This document shows, one piece after another, positions 35,106 through 46,176 of a DNA stretch of 64,000 nucleotides (its first letter is position 1; each line of letters opens with the position of its first letter). The notes beneath the pieces are model-generated. The model saw only the letters and a list, made by a program, of their open reading frames with translations. It searched no databases and was not told the origin of the DNA. Origin of the DNA: Dactylellina haptotyla (lineage: Eukaryota > Ascomycota > Orbiliomycetes > Orbiliales > Orbiliaceae); contig CM062387.1 in the NCBI GenBank assembly GCA_031310005.1, positions 2,232,001-2,296,000 of the forward strand. Reading direction: 5' to 3'. A program made the position numbers and the translations under genes.

Positions 35106-36220
35106 CTATCTAAACGTCTCCAATAAGGAAATAGCTACTCCAGTAGCAGCAGGCACAAGCACGACCCAGCACCGCTTTATCGGCTCCCAAGACCTTAGTA
35201 TCTCCAAGCTGAGCAATTGAGCGATTCCATAGCACGCGCCTGCCACTACAACCTTGCTAGCTTCAGTCGCAGGCATGCTCGTAAAGTACGACCTGACATA
35301 AGCGTATTCCATCGAATTGAAACATAATGTTAGTGCTCTAATCGACAGAGCGCTTGACGCCAACATGACGAGCTCGGACGCCGAGTAGCTACTAGATGAC
35401 ATTATATCGCGGGCGACGACATCCTATTATCACAGATATATTAGCATTTGAACTTTTCTATCGAAATAAAAAAATGATATCGATACCTTGAAACCTTTCA
35501 TTGCCACCGCAACGACACAGCTCCACCACTCGAATGACATCTCGTAGGTCCAGCAGAGGGTGAAAATCCCGAACATTCCCACTATTTGTAAATTATTCCT
35601 CTCGTATAAGCTGACGCAGTTCAACTTGTAAGCCGAACCGCCGAACACCCATTGATAGGTGAAAAGCGCCAGGAAGAACGGATACGCAAGGTACGTAATG
35701 TGCATATGAAGCTCGGGCAGGGACTTGAGAGACAGCCAAAAGCCTTCCTCTGAGAGAAGATAGAGGAGAACAAAGGCGAAGGGTTTCCAGTGTCTTGAGG
35801 AGCGTTCTTGGATCGATTCTAGATCTTTCGTGGCGTCTTCTAAGTTCGAACTGGAGTACTGAAAGATGATGCAGAGCATGGAAATGAGAGTTGCCGTGCT
35901 GTTGTAAAGCGCCATGAGGAAATACGGCATGTCGGCACTTCGTACTACGCTCGTGTGAAGGGCCGTGGTCGTGATAATGGCAAATATATATAGAACAGGT
36001 AGAATGGCGATGATGACGTATTTCACTCTAACGAAGATTCACGCCCGCGCATCCATGCATAACTTCCCAAGCTGACCACTCAGGTTGTCTAGTAGGTTTG
36101 TATATCGTTGTATAGGAAAGATTCTTGATCGCTAAAATGAAGACATTGCTGGTCGCGATTGTACATAGGAAGAATGCTCATAGAAGGTTTCGGATATGGC
36201 GGAGGGTCTGCTGCCGGCAT
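35106..36220 (-). CDS. Multi-span membrane protein, unrecognised
   Basis: Best model: exons 36220-36165, 36027-35487 and 35423-35106, giving 304 residues; the last junction is firm, the first is tentative. The first exon reads MPAADPPPYPKPSMSILP and joins phase-correctly to a hydrophobic segment (YVIIAILPVLYIFAIITTTA). A shorter form starting at the Met at 35930 (253 residues) is the fallback. About eight hydrophobic segments are visible, including FAFVLLYLLSEEGFWLSLKS, ITYLAYPFFLALFTYQWVFG and CWVVLVPAATGVAISLL. The size and repeated helices recall small transporters of the drug/metabolite type, but I cannot place it in a family. It is followed within 300 bp by the patatin-like gene on the same strand. 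Confidence 0.65.
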
Positions 36221-36516
36221 CTTTGCAATCTAGTCTCATCCGGGTTATAACGATGAAGTGGACGAATGTGCTACGTCAAGCGGTCGTTCGGCAGCCTCAG
36301 CTTCCATCAGCTAGTCGAGGCATCTTTTTTTAGCGCTGTTACAATCGACGGTGAGAGCGTTGTCAAAAAGCGATCAAAAAGCGATCTTTGAGTGATATGC
36401 GCAAACCGCACGATTGCGTGGTATCCCAGCTTGCCATAATGGTAATTAGACAAAATAGTATAGATCATGTTATTCAAATGCACAGTATATTTAGTAATAA
36501 TTGCGAGGGGTTCCTA

Positions 36517-38473
36517 TCATGTAGCCTCCCTTTCCCGCCGTCTCCTCCGCTCTTCGGGACTGACACTGCCCGGCTGTCTGCTCCTCACTTCCTCCCATAT
36601 CCTCTCCAAGCAGAACTCCACTCCGCACCTAACTTCAACTTCTGCCACCATCGGCCACACACTCTTCTCCCCTTTGGATACCCAGTAACCCACGCGCTCT
36701 CTATTGGGATTCTCCACAAGCATTTCAAAGTCGCTCCAGTTCAAGTCCGGCACAACGGTGATGGTACTCCCGGGAACTACCTCATCGATAAGAAATTTCC
36801 TAATACCAGCGGGCAGTAGCCCCAGTGTATCTATCTGCTGTAGCCGATGTCTGATCTCCAATCCTAAAAGCTTGTAAAATGACGAACTGGTAGAGTGCGT
36901 GTGAGCAGGGGAGATAAATGGCGCGATGTAGGGCCTCGCTTGGCTGATGATAAAGTGATTGACGTTAAACAGCTCAGCTACTCGGGCATGCGGCGAACTT
37001 CGCGGATCGGCGTGATTGCGACTGGACGGTTTCGCTTTCGTCTGCGGAGGCGTAGATTTCTCGCTCGCTTGTGAGTACGGGAGGGTGCTGGTGTACGGCA
37101 CCACCACGCCGTTGTGGTCCTTACACAGCAGCTCGACGGCTTTATAGAGGCCACCGGTGGCGTTGGATGCGCATGCCGCAGTATATATCAGCACGTTGGG
37201 CGTTGTTATATGGTTCAATAAACCGGGGATTTCAGCGCCGCCTGGACCCTTTTGTTCTGCCAATGTAATGTTTAATACGCGCTTAGTGCGCTGGTAGGCC
37301 TCTTCGAACGTGAGGTCTCCGACATTCGCTCTCACACATTTCTCTATGACACCGATGTCGAGGAGGTATCCTGTTCGAAGGATTCGTAGCAGCTTGCGTT
37401 TCACGCCGCCTTTTTCTTTGCCAGCAAAAGCGGAAAGGTCGATGCCTTCACCGCAGAGGAAGCCGGGAAGTTCAGCATCCGTATGTATGCACACCAGCGC
37501 GGCGATCAATGCACCGACACCAGTTCCGGTGATGATACGCGGGAGCAGATTGCGGAGCAGAAGAGCTTTGACAACCCCGATGTGGTAGAGACCAAATATA
37601 GCGCCGCCTTGTAAGACGAGTGATGTTCTACCAAAGGATGAACGAGTGTCATGTAGAATGTCGAGCTTAGTTTGCGGTGGGAGCATCGGCGAAGTGGGTA
37701 ATCCCGCAATATAGTAAAGTGACGCCATGACAGTGCGAATATAATCTTCGATCAGAAGTTTCGTTCTAAGGAAATTCAGTTAGAGTCTCGTTCAGAAAAT
37801 ATCATAGCGGCGTGCTTGGAGTTACCCTGCGTAAGACTGACTATATAGGTTCCGGTGGCACATATTCCCAAGATTCCGAAGCATCCCTATTACTAATGTC
37901 AGCCATGTTCACGGTCGTTTAGAAAGATAGGTCCCAACTCACCGGATCTTAGAAGATTAACCATGGCTGCTACATCTCCCTCTTCCCGGGCATTTTCCAA
38001 GGCTTCGAGCCGCTCCTGTATCATACGATAGTCATATCGTTTACTGATTGGGTTCTTACGCCTATTACAGCCGGACAAAACAGCCAGTCAACATCTATCC
38101 CGCGAATAAGATATGTAGCGTTTTAAGTGACATACCAGGCGTCCTTCCCCAAGACTACATCTAATCTCTCTGCCGCCTCTTGCCATTCTTCGAAAGTATT
38201 TGCTGTGGATAGCAGGGTCTGGAGCTGGCGGACGGTCTTCTGGTGCCTCGAAAGTGTTCGTAGGGATCGTATCCTCTGTTTGATAAACCCTTAGCACGGC
38301 CCAATATTCCTGATGATAGAATGGAGAAGGTACCGTATACAGGGAAACGAATAGCCCCAGAATGAAATGGTAGATATTGGCGATAAAGGTTATCAGGGTG
38401 AACTGCTATACACCGAACATTAGCTGCTGAAAGGACAGGGGCCCAAGACTGTTCCGGGTCGTACCGACGTCAT
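36517..38473 (-). CDS. TGL3/4/5-type patatin-like protein lacking catalytic residues
   Basis: Related to lipid-droplet triacylglycerol lipases. Exons 38473-38465, 38405-38334, 38275-38136, 38061-37943, 37886-37826 and 37765-36517 give 549 residues. A membrane helix (FIANIYHFILGLFVSLY) opens the protein. Residues about 25-145 are the DUF3336-type lipase N-domain: FEEWQEAAERLDVVLG, YDYRMIQERLEALENAREEG, LLRSGMLRNLGNMCHRNLYS. The patatin core starts at GRTSLVLQGGAIFGLYHIG. The nucleophile elbow at 214-218 reads GTGVG instead of GxSxG: residue 216 is Gly (codon at 37519-37521). The Asp-Gly motif normally just before RLAELFNVNHFI is also absent, replaced by HADPRSSPHA. Both members of the Ser-Asp dyad are therefore missing. 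The 9-base first exon is tentative; the frame stays open upstream to 38809. Confidence 0.85.
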
Positions 38474-39430
38474 CGCTGCGGTATCATCATCAACAACAGA
38501 GAGTCTCGAGCGTGGTGGTGTCGAATCGATTCCAGAAGCTCCGGGTCCGAAGAACTGGCAACTGAACGGTGCTGGAGATGCTATTTGGAACTGGAGGGAG
38601 GCATCGTCGAGAGGGAGCCGGGAGATAACGGCGGCGGCGATGTTGAGACGCACCAGCACATTCCTCTTCGCGTCGTCATTTCGGAAGGCACTTGGACTTG
38701 TTGGGATCCCGCGAGGCGAGGCTGTGGACCACAACACACACAAATCCGAATCAGTTCGGCCAGAAAGCATGTGAAGACCGCCCGATTGGGATCTTTTCCA
38801 ATTGGCCAATCGGCGTGTAGGATTTCAATTAACCCTGCATTCGGGCTCATAGTGTAGGCGTTATCGTGCATTAGGTGGCTAGAGGTCTCGTTCAAGGGAG
38901 CACTTGTCATATTTTATATCAGGGCCAAAAAGATACCAATATCTCATTTCTCGTTCCCAGTAGATATTTACAGGTTTGATAGTTGGGATTCCAAGACGGC
39001 ACGGGGGTTAACATAAGGAAATACAGCAGCTGGATAGGTATACGTTAAACAAGCAGAGGAAGCAAAGGAAAAAGAGTAGTAATAATAAGCATGATAGAAA
39101 AACAGGTGCGGTTCGTTTCATCAACTTTTTGTTTCAGCGTGAAAAGATGATTCTTGTGATATGGAGCTTGGAAGGGGCATTCATTCACTTTTGTTTCAGC
39201 GTGAAAAGATGATTCTTGTGATATGGAGCTTGGAAGGGGCATTCATTCGATGCGTCCCCTTCATCAGAACTTCGTGGCTTCTATATATAGAGAGAGGAAC
39301 AAACAATCCTTTCTCTCAGGCAGAAAGCTCCAAAAATTTTAATTCGCTTAGTCGGTCGTGTGGGGTTTTCTTTCTGATACAATCAGAAGATTCGAGGAAA
39401 TATATGCAGATGAGACCAGAAAGAAAAAGT
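38474..39430. other. Intergenic region between patatin-like gene and ERV29
   Basis: About 950 bp. It carries the probable promoter of the patatin-like gene (which could instead extend upstream into it) and the 3' region of ERV29, including a perfect tandem duplication. Confidence 0.45.
39125..39249. repeat. Two-copy tandem duplication, 62-bp period
   Basis: The segment beginning GTTTCAGCGTGAAAAGATGA occurs at 39131 and again at 39193, and continues identically to CATTCATTC. Identity over almost sixty bases means a recent duplication. It lies in the 3' flank of ERV29. Confidence 0.95.
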
Positions 39431-40748
39431 CTAATAGACCTTCTTCTTCTCATCGACACTGAATTGACCAGGTCCCATGTTGACGAGGAGGACAAGACCG
39501 CCACTGTACATTTTTATATTAGCATTTTCGTACATATGGTGAAATTACCGGGGTTGGAAACTTACACAATGGATAAGATCTGGAAGAAATCGTACTTGGC
39601 AAAGTCACGGTGTGGGTGGTGGGGTTGCAACTGTTCATTCCAATGTTAGTACTTTGCCTACAGATGATTTTTTTGTTCTTTTCTTTGCGGATACTCACAG
39701 TCCAAAAGTTGTTGATGATAACGTTGAAGATGCTGAGGATGACAACCAAGATGATTGCGCTCCACTTGGCCTTGAATCCGACCACAACCATAACGCAGGC
39801 GATGAATCCCAAAACACTGACCAGGATTCTGCTGACGCTCCACTCTCCGCTGAAAACGAAACCGACGAACAAGAAGATGAGCAAAATTCTTCCGGCAAGC
39901 TGGAAGTACATCTTGCGGTCCTTCTCCTCGAGTTGCGGGATACCAGCGAAAGCGAATCTCTTACGACCCCAGCTGTCGGAAACAACCATCAAAAGACCAC
40001 CCATGACGGAAAGATTGCGCAAGAAGAAGTTGAGATCGAAGATGAGACCGTAGCCGAGAGCTTGGGTGACAACGACACCGATGAGACCACCAACAGCGTA
40101 TTCAGAGTGTTTGCGGGCGATGACCATCGTTGAGCAGATAACCATCGTGATGACGTTGCCGAGAAGGAACATGTGGGTCAGACCCCATGGAACTATCGGA
40201 GTGCGGCCGAATCTGTTAGCGAATGCGCTTTGGTCCTTTTTGCATTGGAGAAAGGGAACATACTGTGCCTGTAATCACTGAGATACTTCAATTGCTCGCT
40301 CCATTGGGTAATTATCCGAATAGCGTCCTCCAGGAAGGTGGCAACAATCAAAAATCGGCCAATTGCGGGCAGATATCTGTATTTAGAAAATTTATGCACC
40401 GGTTAGTTATTTTGCTGTCCTTATTCCAAACGTCATGAAACGCTACGATTTCAGGGTTGGTGTTTTGGCTTCGGGCTCAAGCTTATCTCCGCGGTGTAGG
40501 AGCCTCGAAACCAGAGCCGGAAATCGATCCAAGCAGAAACCAACAGCGAGAGAACGAAAAAATGGAAGGGAAACCTACGGCTTGACCGGATCGAACGAGC
40601 TGTCCAGCAGGTCCTCGATCCTGCTGGTCTGCTCCCGAATGGCATCGAGAGGCGAGGGATCGTTTGTGGCACTCGGGTTCGATGCCACGCCAAATGATCT
40701 AGGAGCGTTACCGAGATGGTAGCCGGCGGTTCCGCGGATTTGAGCCAT
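39431..40748 (-). CDS. ERV29: ER cargo receptor ERV29/SURF4
   Basis: Multi-span receptor that loads soluble cargo into COPII vesicles at the ER. Exons 40748-40579, 40376-40264, 40192-39699, 39630-39566 and 39503-39431 give 304 residues. The N-terminus MAQIRGTAGYHLGN is cytosolic and ends in the family segment YLPAIGRFLIVATFLEDAIR. Further landmarks: DYRHIPWGLTHMFLLGNV across an exon junction, YAVGGLIGVVVTQALGYGLI, DLNFFLRNLSVMGGLLM, FNVIINNFWTL, KYDFFQILSIVGGLVLLVNM and MGPGQFSVDEKKKVY. The last five residues give a di-lysine ER-retrieval signal, as expected. The first intron (202 bp) is long for this window. An upstream in-frame Met at 40787 is less likely. Confidence 0.96.
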
Positions 40749-43700
40749 TGTGAGTAGCTCCTGTGAGGTGGTGAATGGGGTTTTCACGGGGTTTCCTTTT
40801 CGTCAGGCGGCGATGGAGTCCAGAACGGCCGAGAGATGGTGGGGGTGAGCGTAACAGCGGGGAGACGGGTCCTGCACACCAGCTGGTAACAACCACGGCT
40901 GAGGAAGAAATTCGTTCGACGGCGAGAGCAGCGGTGAGAGGCGGTTTTGCGGTGGAGTAGGAGGAGGAGAACGGAGTTTTATGGCGAGGGCAGGAAGTTG
41001 TGGGCCGTTTGCCTTGTTTCCCGAATCTGCGTGAAAGAGGAAGTTGAGAATTTGGTGTTGAAGAGGCGAGATGTTGACACATACGCCAGAACACGGCACA
41101 AAAGCAGCGAGAGCACCACCAACCACACCGCCGTCGTAGCACAGAGACGCTGACGGCCGGCTGCTGGGCTACCAGCCAACCAACCACCCAAGCCAGGCCG
41201 GGTAGGGGAGGGCTAGTTGGCTCGGTAGCCGTGGGATTTGATAATATATTTGTTGGTTGTATATTGGGATATATACAATTAAACAACTATTTCTCCCAGC
41301 GGTGGTGTCTGCCAATTGATCACTGAACGTTTGAACGTACCTTATTCTTCTGATGCTATTACTCTATTAGATTGGAGCTGGATGGCGGCGGTTTTGTCTA
41401 TGTCGATATTTGCTGCTGATATATGCTGTGTATTTGGCGTGTCGTGTCGTATCTTATCTAAAACGGCTGTGAAGGGAGACTTGCTGAAAAGAGGAAAAGA
41501 AAGAACCTGTTACAAAAATGCTTGCTGAGAAGAAATACTATATATACTGCTAATTATATTATGTTCACGAAAAGGGAAGAAACTACTAAACATCTGGCCA
41601 CCTCTGCCAACTTATATAGACACGCAGCCAGCTGCCTCATCCCTGGGTAAGCTTAAGGACTCGAGCACTTCCCGTCGCTTGCATTTGCAGGCCTCGCTTT
41701 GGCATTGAGCTCCCCGAGCATGTTGGAAGCTCTCAACCGCAGCTCTCACGCAGGGGACACCTTTTTTGTTTCCAGCGTGGTCACTTTCAAATTCTTCAAA
41801 CTCTCCCGGGAATCCCAGAGTGAGATGAGATGACATTCGGTAACACGTCGCCATCGCCCAGCGGAGGGCTACTTTGGCATGAAACTGTTTTAGGTAGGTG
41901 CCCTCGTCTGCTTCTATTTCTCTGATTTGCTCCCCAGCCTTCAGAATCGATATACGCATGCGCCTTCCTATCCGTCCGTCCATCTTGACTTAGCTCTGTT
42001 TTGCCCCTAAGCTACCTCCGCTTTCCCCGATATGGGCATGTAAGCTTGTGGGTGTTTTCTCGAATAATACCAGAAACAGCTATATTTAGGACCACTAGCC
42101 GCTTTTCTCGCTAGCTCACCCAGGGGCACAGGGATCCGGTGTTTCCAAATCCATCAAGAACACAACCTCCACCATCGTTTTCGAGACAGAAAAAGTTTCC
42201 AGTGTTTTCCTCAGTTCTTCACGGATGGTTTAACGAGCGTGATTTCTATCCTCGACCGATCTCAGGAACAATTTCTCTTTATTTTTTTTTGGTTCCTTTG
42301 GTCGAACTTTAAACTTGTTTCCCACCACCGGCCCCTCACTTCACAGGTCTACCCCTGGCTATCTCCTCCCCATTCGTTCATTTCAAATCGAGGAAACACT
42401 TCTCAACGGATTTTTTTAAAACATGCAAAAACTAATTGCAAAACAGGTACCTGAATAGCTCTTCCTGGCCCCTCTCGGTCCGTAATTATCGCTATCATCT
42501 TAAAATTCTAGGCTTCAGCTATCCGTTTCTTCAAGTTACTAAAAGTGAAAAATGTGGGAAAAAAAGGAATATGCGTTCCCGGAGCAGACGGTACGAGGCC
42601 CGAGATCTCGAGAATACTCTAATATATTACTGATACGTCATGGAATTGGCTCTTCACTTTACACCTCAGTTGTATAATAACATTAATATTGTGAATATTT
42701 ATACCCGAATTTTCTAATAAATTTAGAGGGACCACAAGCCAAGAGCGTATATCGGTAACAATCAACACTTACCTTCAAAAATTCAATTACCAAAAAAATG
42801 CACCCGTCTTAAGGCAAGAGATTCTGTGTAAAACTATAAGAGGAGCTTTGAGCCTCGCCCTTCATCCACGCCTCCTCAATATCTATTTTTGATATTTTTA
42901 CTTTTCCAGCAATTCCGTCCAAGAGGGGCTTGGCGCGGTCTTTTACTTAAAACTCCCGTTAAAATTCGCGAATGCATAATTGCTTTAGTATGCAGGACCT
43001 GCTTTCCATGGTAGACGTCAACTTTATCACACTACTATCTTTCCGTTCTAGTTTAGCTCAGCACGACAACGCTAGGAAGTTTCATGTCGACATCCCGTGC
43101 CAGTATAGTCTACTGATATCATTATTCGATCAAAACTCATTTGATCAGAGATGATGGCTGAGCACCCCGCAAATTTGCTCAAAGAGACTCAGGCAGTAGC
43201 TCGTGAAATGCGTAGTGTACGTATACACAGGTGCACTAATTGATTCGTTTCACGTGTCCTTGGCCAGGTTTAGTAACCCAAACAACCTTCTGACGTTTCG
43301 AGAAATGAAGCATTCGACTAGACTATCATTATGGTTAAGATGTTTCAGTAGTGGCGAGAGGCTTTGGCATTCTTGAAACTTCAGATTTGATTATTTATCG
43401 GCTGTAAGTCTCAAGGGTGCCATATGCATGTTTATGCAACATGAACCGAGAGCTGATTTGTCTCATCAAGTAATTACAACTGTCGACGTACTGTCGAAAC
43501 GTGAATACTCACACCTGTATTAGTGACGATTACGCCTATCCTGGGAGAAACTATTTACTTCGATCTACCGAACCATCTTGCCGATCCCATCCATTAAACA
43601 TCTGTTTATAGAGGTTTGTTTATATGAATAATTTTGCGAGTGTATATCACACCAAGCAGTGAATATTAGAATATATAACGAATTGCATATTTCTGCCCAC

Positions 43701-44886
43701 AGCAGAAGCTAGCCAATATCTATTGTCAGTAGGGAAAGAACATTCATCAATTGGGTTTGTTCAAATGACCGGCCGTGTCAGATTTAACTCTATCAGGTTG
43801 TGGGAATAAAACCCCATCCATTGAATAATATCTTCATCATTCTTCGTTGACTTGGAAGTACAATGCAATATACGTGAAATTCCCAGGGAATACCTCCGAA
43901 TACACGCAGGGGAAAAGCCCAACCTTATAAGCAGAACCATAGTACCAGGTGATTGGAACATAAATAACAAGATACAATATTGAGAAACTGAAGAAACAAA
44001 AGAGAAGGAAATGACGAGGCAATGGTATTCGTCTCAAAGTTTAGTTCTTTCCTATGCTAGGTTGAAGTATGAGAAACCGTGGTACGTGAGATTACGTGGA
44101 GGCAAAATAACAGAATAAAAAGGATTCAAGAAAGTATGATACAAAGAATCAAGTGTTTACAAGATGAATAGGCGGATGGTGACAAGTTTTTTTTTTTTTT
44201 TTTTTGTCATTGGAGATAGTAAGAGGAACGGTTGAAGGTTGAATATCGAGCAATGAACAGGTGAAATGCGTGGGAAGAGGCAGCAATAGCGCAGTGATAG
44301 GGAGTGGACAGATTGCATCGGTGCTCGCGCTCAAAATTTAGAGGGAGTGCGGTGGGAACAGATGTTTCCAGCGTCTTAGAACGGGTGAGATGATAATTAT
44401 ACGCGAGAAGGGGGCAGCGTTATTGGTATATATAAAAGGCTACCATGTTGATTCTGGAGATAAAAGTGTTTTTCGGAGTTGAAGAAATATGACAGCATCG
44501 CATCATTCGGAAAGGAGCCACCGGTTTTGAAAGGAAAGGAAGAGAGAAACAGCCGAAACGTACTTTTGTTAAATAATCGGATACAATTGCAAAAGGAAAT
44601 GATAGTAATGAAATCGCTAGAAGTAGGAGGTCTGGGAGTCTTCTTGGCATGATGAGAAATCAATAAGAAATAATTGCGCTAAAAGGTGAGGACATGTGAC
44701 TCTTCACAGATAAATATCCTATTCTTCTTGCGTGAAAAGCCAATGTGTAGGTTCAAAGAACTAATTCTGTAAGAAGTGCGCAAAAGAGGGGCGAAACAGA
44801 ATAACTACAAGAACGAAAGCAAGACGAGATATCCCAAGCAACATCGGTCGAAGTTCATAAGAAAGGGAGAGATCAGAGCTTTCCTC
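40749..44886. other. Gene-poor region, AT-rich in its middle and right parts
   Basis: About 4.1 kb between the ERV29 start and the 3' end of the Lys-rich gene. It holds the ERV29 promoter at the left, one 123-codon frame listed separately, a CT-rich stretch near 42200-42400, AT-rich sequence near 42640-42800 and 43600-44000, and a T19 run at 44187-44205. No conserved gene was recognised. Confidence 0.45.
41612..41983 (-). CDS. Hypothetical 123-residue frame, weak
   Basis: Uninterrupted frame with even composition: a charged start (MDGRIGRRMRISILKAGEQI), a middle with RWAMATCYRMSSHLTLGF and an acidic FEEFESDH stretch, and a Cys-containing end (CQSEACKCKRRE). There is no signal peptide, membrane helix or known motif. 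Length alone is not enough to make it a gene. Confidence 0.2.
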   Translation of the reverse strand: MDGRIGRRMRISILKAGEQIREIEADEGTYLKQFHAKVALRWAMATCYRMSSHLTLGFPGEFEEFESDHAGNKKGVPCVRAAVESFQHARGAQCQSEACKCKRREVLESLSLPRDEAAGCVSI

Positions 44887-46176
44887 CTACCAAGCGTGAG
44901 CATCCCATCCCTCCGAGTTCTCGTTAGGGGGCATATCTGGAATTTGCAAGTCTTGATCGGTGAATGTCTTTTTCGGCTTCTGTTGTGCCTGTGGAGCTGA
45001 GGTAGCAGCTACCAATCCCTTCTTTGCCGCCACAGAAGAAGTGGAAGCAGTCGGGTTCTGATTCGCGTCACTATCGGTCTCAGATTCCGTGGGGGCTTGC
45101 TTCTTCTTCTTCTGACGAGGTTTCACCTCGACCCACTCGTTTTCGAGAGGCAGTTCGCGCTGTGCAGCGAGATGCTCAGCGAGGTATTCCTGCGGGATAG
45201 CATCGGAAGGACGGCCGGACTCGATATCGGAGGACGATGGGGTGATAACGGATCTAGAGTTTGTGGAGTTGCTGCTATCGAAAGTATCAAGGAAGCTAGC
45301 AGCGACATTGCTGTTGCTGCCTGCGAGGGGAGTATTGCTTCCAGACCAGCTGTTAGAGGCTGGGGCTTGACTCTTTTTCGGGTGCTTAGCGGTCTCAGCT
45401 TCACGAGCAAGCCTCTGGTCCTTCTTATGGGCTTCCAATCGCCTAAGCTGGTCTTCCTTTTCCAGTTTCTTCAGCTCTTTCTTCATCTCATTCTTCTTCT
45501 GGTTCTTCTTTTGGAGCGCTGTAGGTCCTTCCTTCTTCTCAGACTGCTGACCGCCCTTCTTACGGGTGACGGTGGTGAATTCGTCCTGAGCTGAAGTGAT
45601 GCGCATGACACTTGGTCCTGTGGTCTTTTCCAGCATATCATCGATCATGTTTCCTTCATCGACGCTATCCGGTTCGTCGATGTCTCCATCGGCGCCGGTG
45701 GTGGAAGAGGTGGACGAAATAGCGCCCAGCGACGGGGATATCGGAACAGGGTTGAGCTTTACTTCAGCGGGAGCTGGAGCTGGCGCGGCCTTTGGTTTAT
45801 CAGCCTTCTTCTTGTCGGCTTTTGGCTCTGGCTTGTTCGATTTTGTTTGACCAGCCTTGAGCCCAGCAAGACGTTGGAGGCTTCCCTTATCTTCGACCAA
45901 AGCAGGGGAATCTGGGATGTCTTCGTTGCTTTCCGATTCGAGCGTAACCTTTGGAACCTGGAGTTCTCTCGAAAGGGTAGCTTTCTGTTGCTTCTTGTCC
46001 TTTTTAGGCGCCTTTTTCTTCTTCTCGTTACCGGATGCTTCGTCCAAAAGGGACCTTGCCGCGGCGACTTTCTGAGCCACTGGGGAGGAGGTCGACCGTT
46101 TGGTATAGAAGTACCAGGCGCCGATAGCGGTGACGATGGCAGCCCATTGGGCGATGGTGCTCATACCGATACCCAT
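44887..46176 (-). CDS. Lys/Ser-rich protein with N-terminal membrane anchor
   Basis: Intronless; 429 residues. Residues about 6-24 form a membrane segment (TIAQWAAIVTAIGAWYFY) followed by a positive residue cluster (TKRS), suggesting a signal-anchored protein facing the cytosol. The rest is low-complexity: Lys-rich runs (NEKKKKAPKKDKKQQK), a long basic-acidic helix (QKKNEMKKELKKLEKEDQLR), and a conserved-looking end with ENEWVEVKPRQKKKKQ, FTDQDLQIPDMPPN and EGWDAHAW. The motif EFTTVTRKKG in the middle and EWVEVKP near the end look like short conserved elements. The layout recalls ER proteins such as fungal counterparts of ribosome-binding proteins, but I do not recognise the family. Confidence 0.82.
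   Translation of the reverse strand: MGIGMSTIAQWAAIVTAIGAWYFYTKRSTSSPVAQKVAAARSLLDEASGNEKKKKAPKKDKKQQKATLSRELQVPKVTLESESNEDIPDSPALVEDKGSLQRLAGLKAGQTKSNKPEPKADKKKADKPKAAPAPAPAEVKLNPVPISPSLGAISSTSSTTGADGDIDEPDSVDEGNMIDDMLEKTTGPSVMRITSAQDEFTTVTRKKGGQQSEKKEGPTALQKKNQKKNEMKKELKKLEKEDQLRRLEAHKKDQRLAREAETAKHPKKSQAPASNSWSGSNTPLAGSNSNVAASFLDTFDSSNSTNSRSVITPSSSDIESGRPSDAIPQEYLAEHLAAQRELPLENEWVEVKPRQKKKKQAPTESETDSDANQNPTASTSSVAAKKGLVAATSAPQAQQKPKKTFTDQDLQIPDMPPNENSEGWDAHAW

Noticed and set aside
38581-38910. 109-codon minus-strand frame upstream of the patatin-like gene
   Set aside because: Not in phase with the lipase exons and without a motif; at best leader sequence.
39161-39649. 162-codon plus-strand frame
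   Set aside because: Runs through the 62-bp duplication and antisense across the last ERV29 exons; no motif.
40708-41286. 192-codon minus-strand frame over the ERV29 start
   Set aside because: Overlaps the first exon of ERV29 in another frame; Pro/Ser-rich composition comes from the GC-rich leader.
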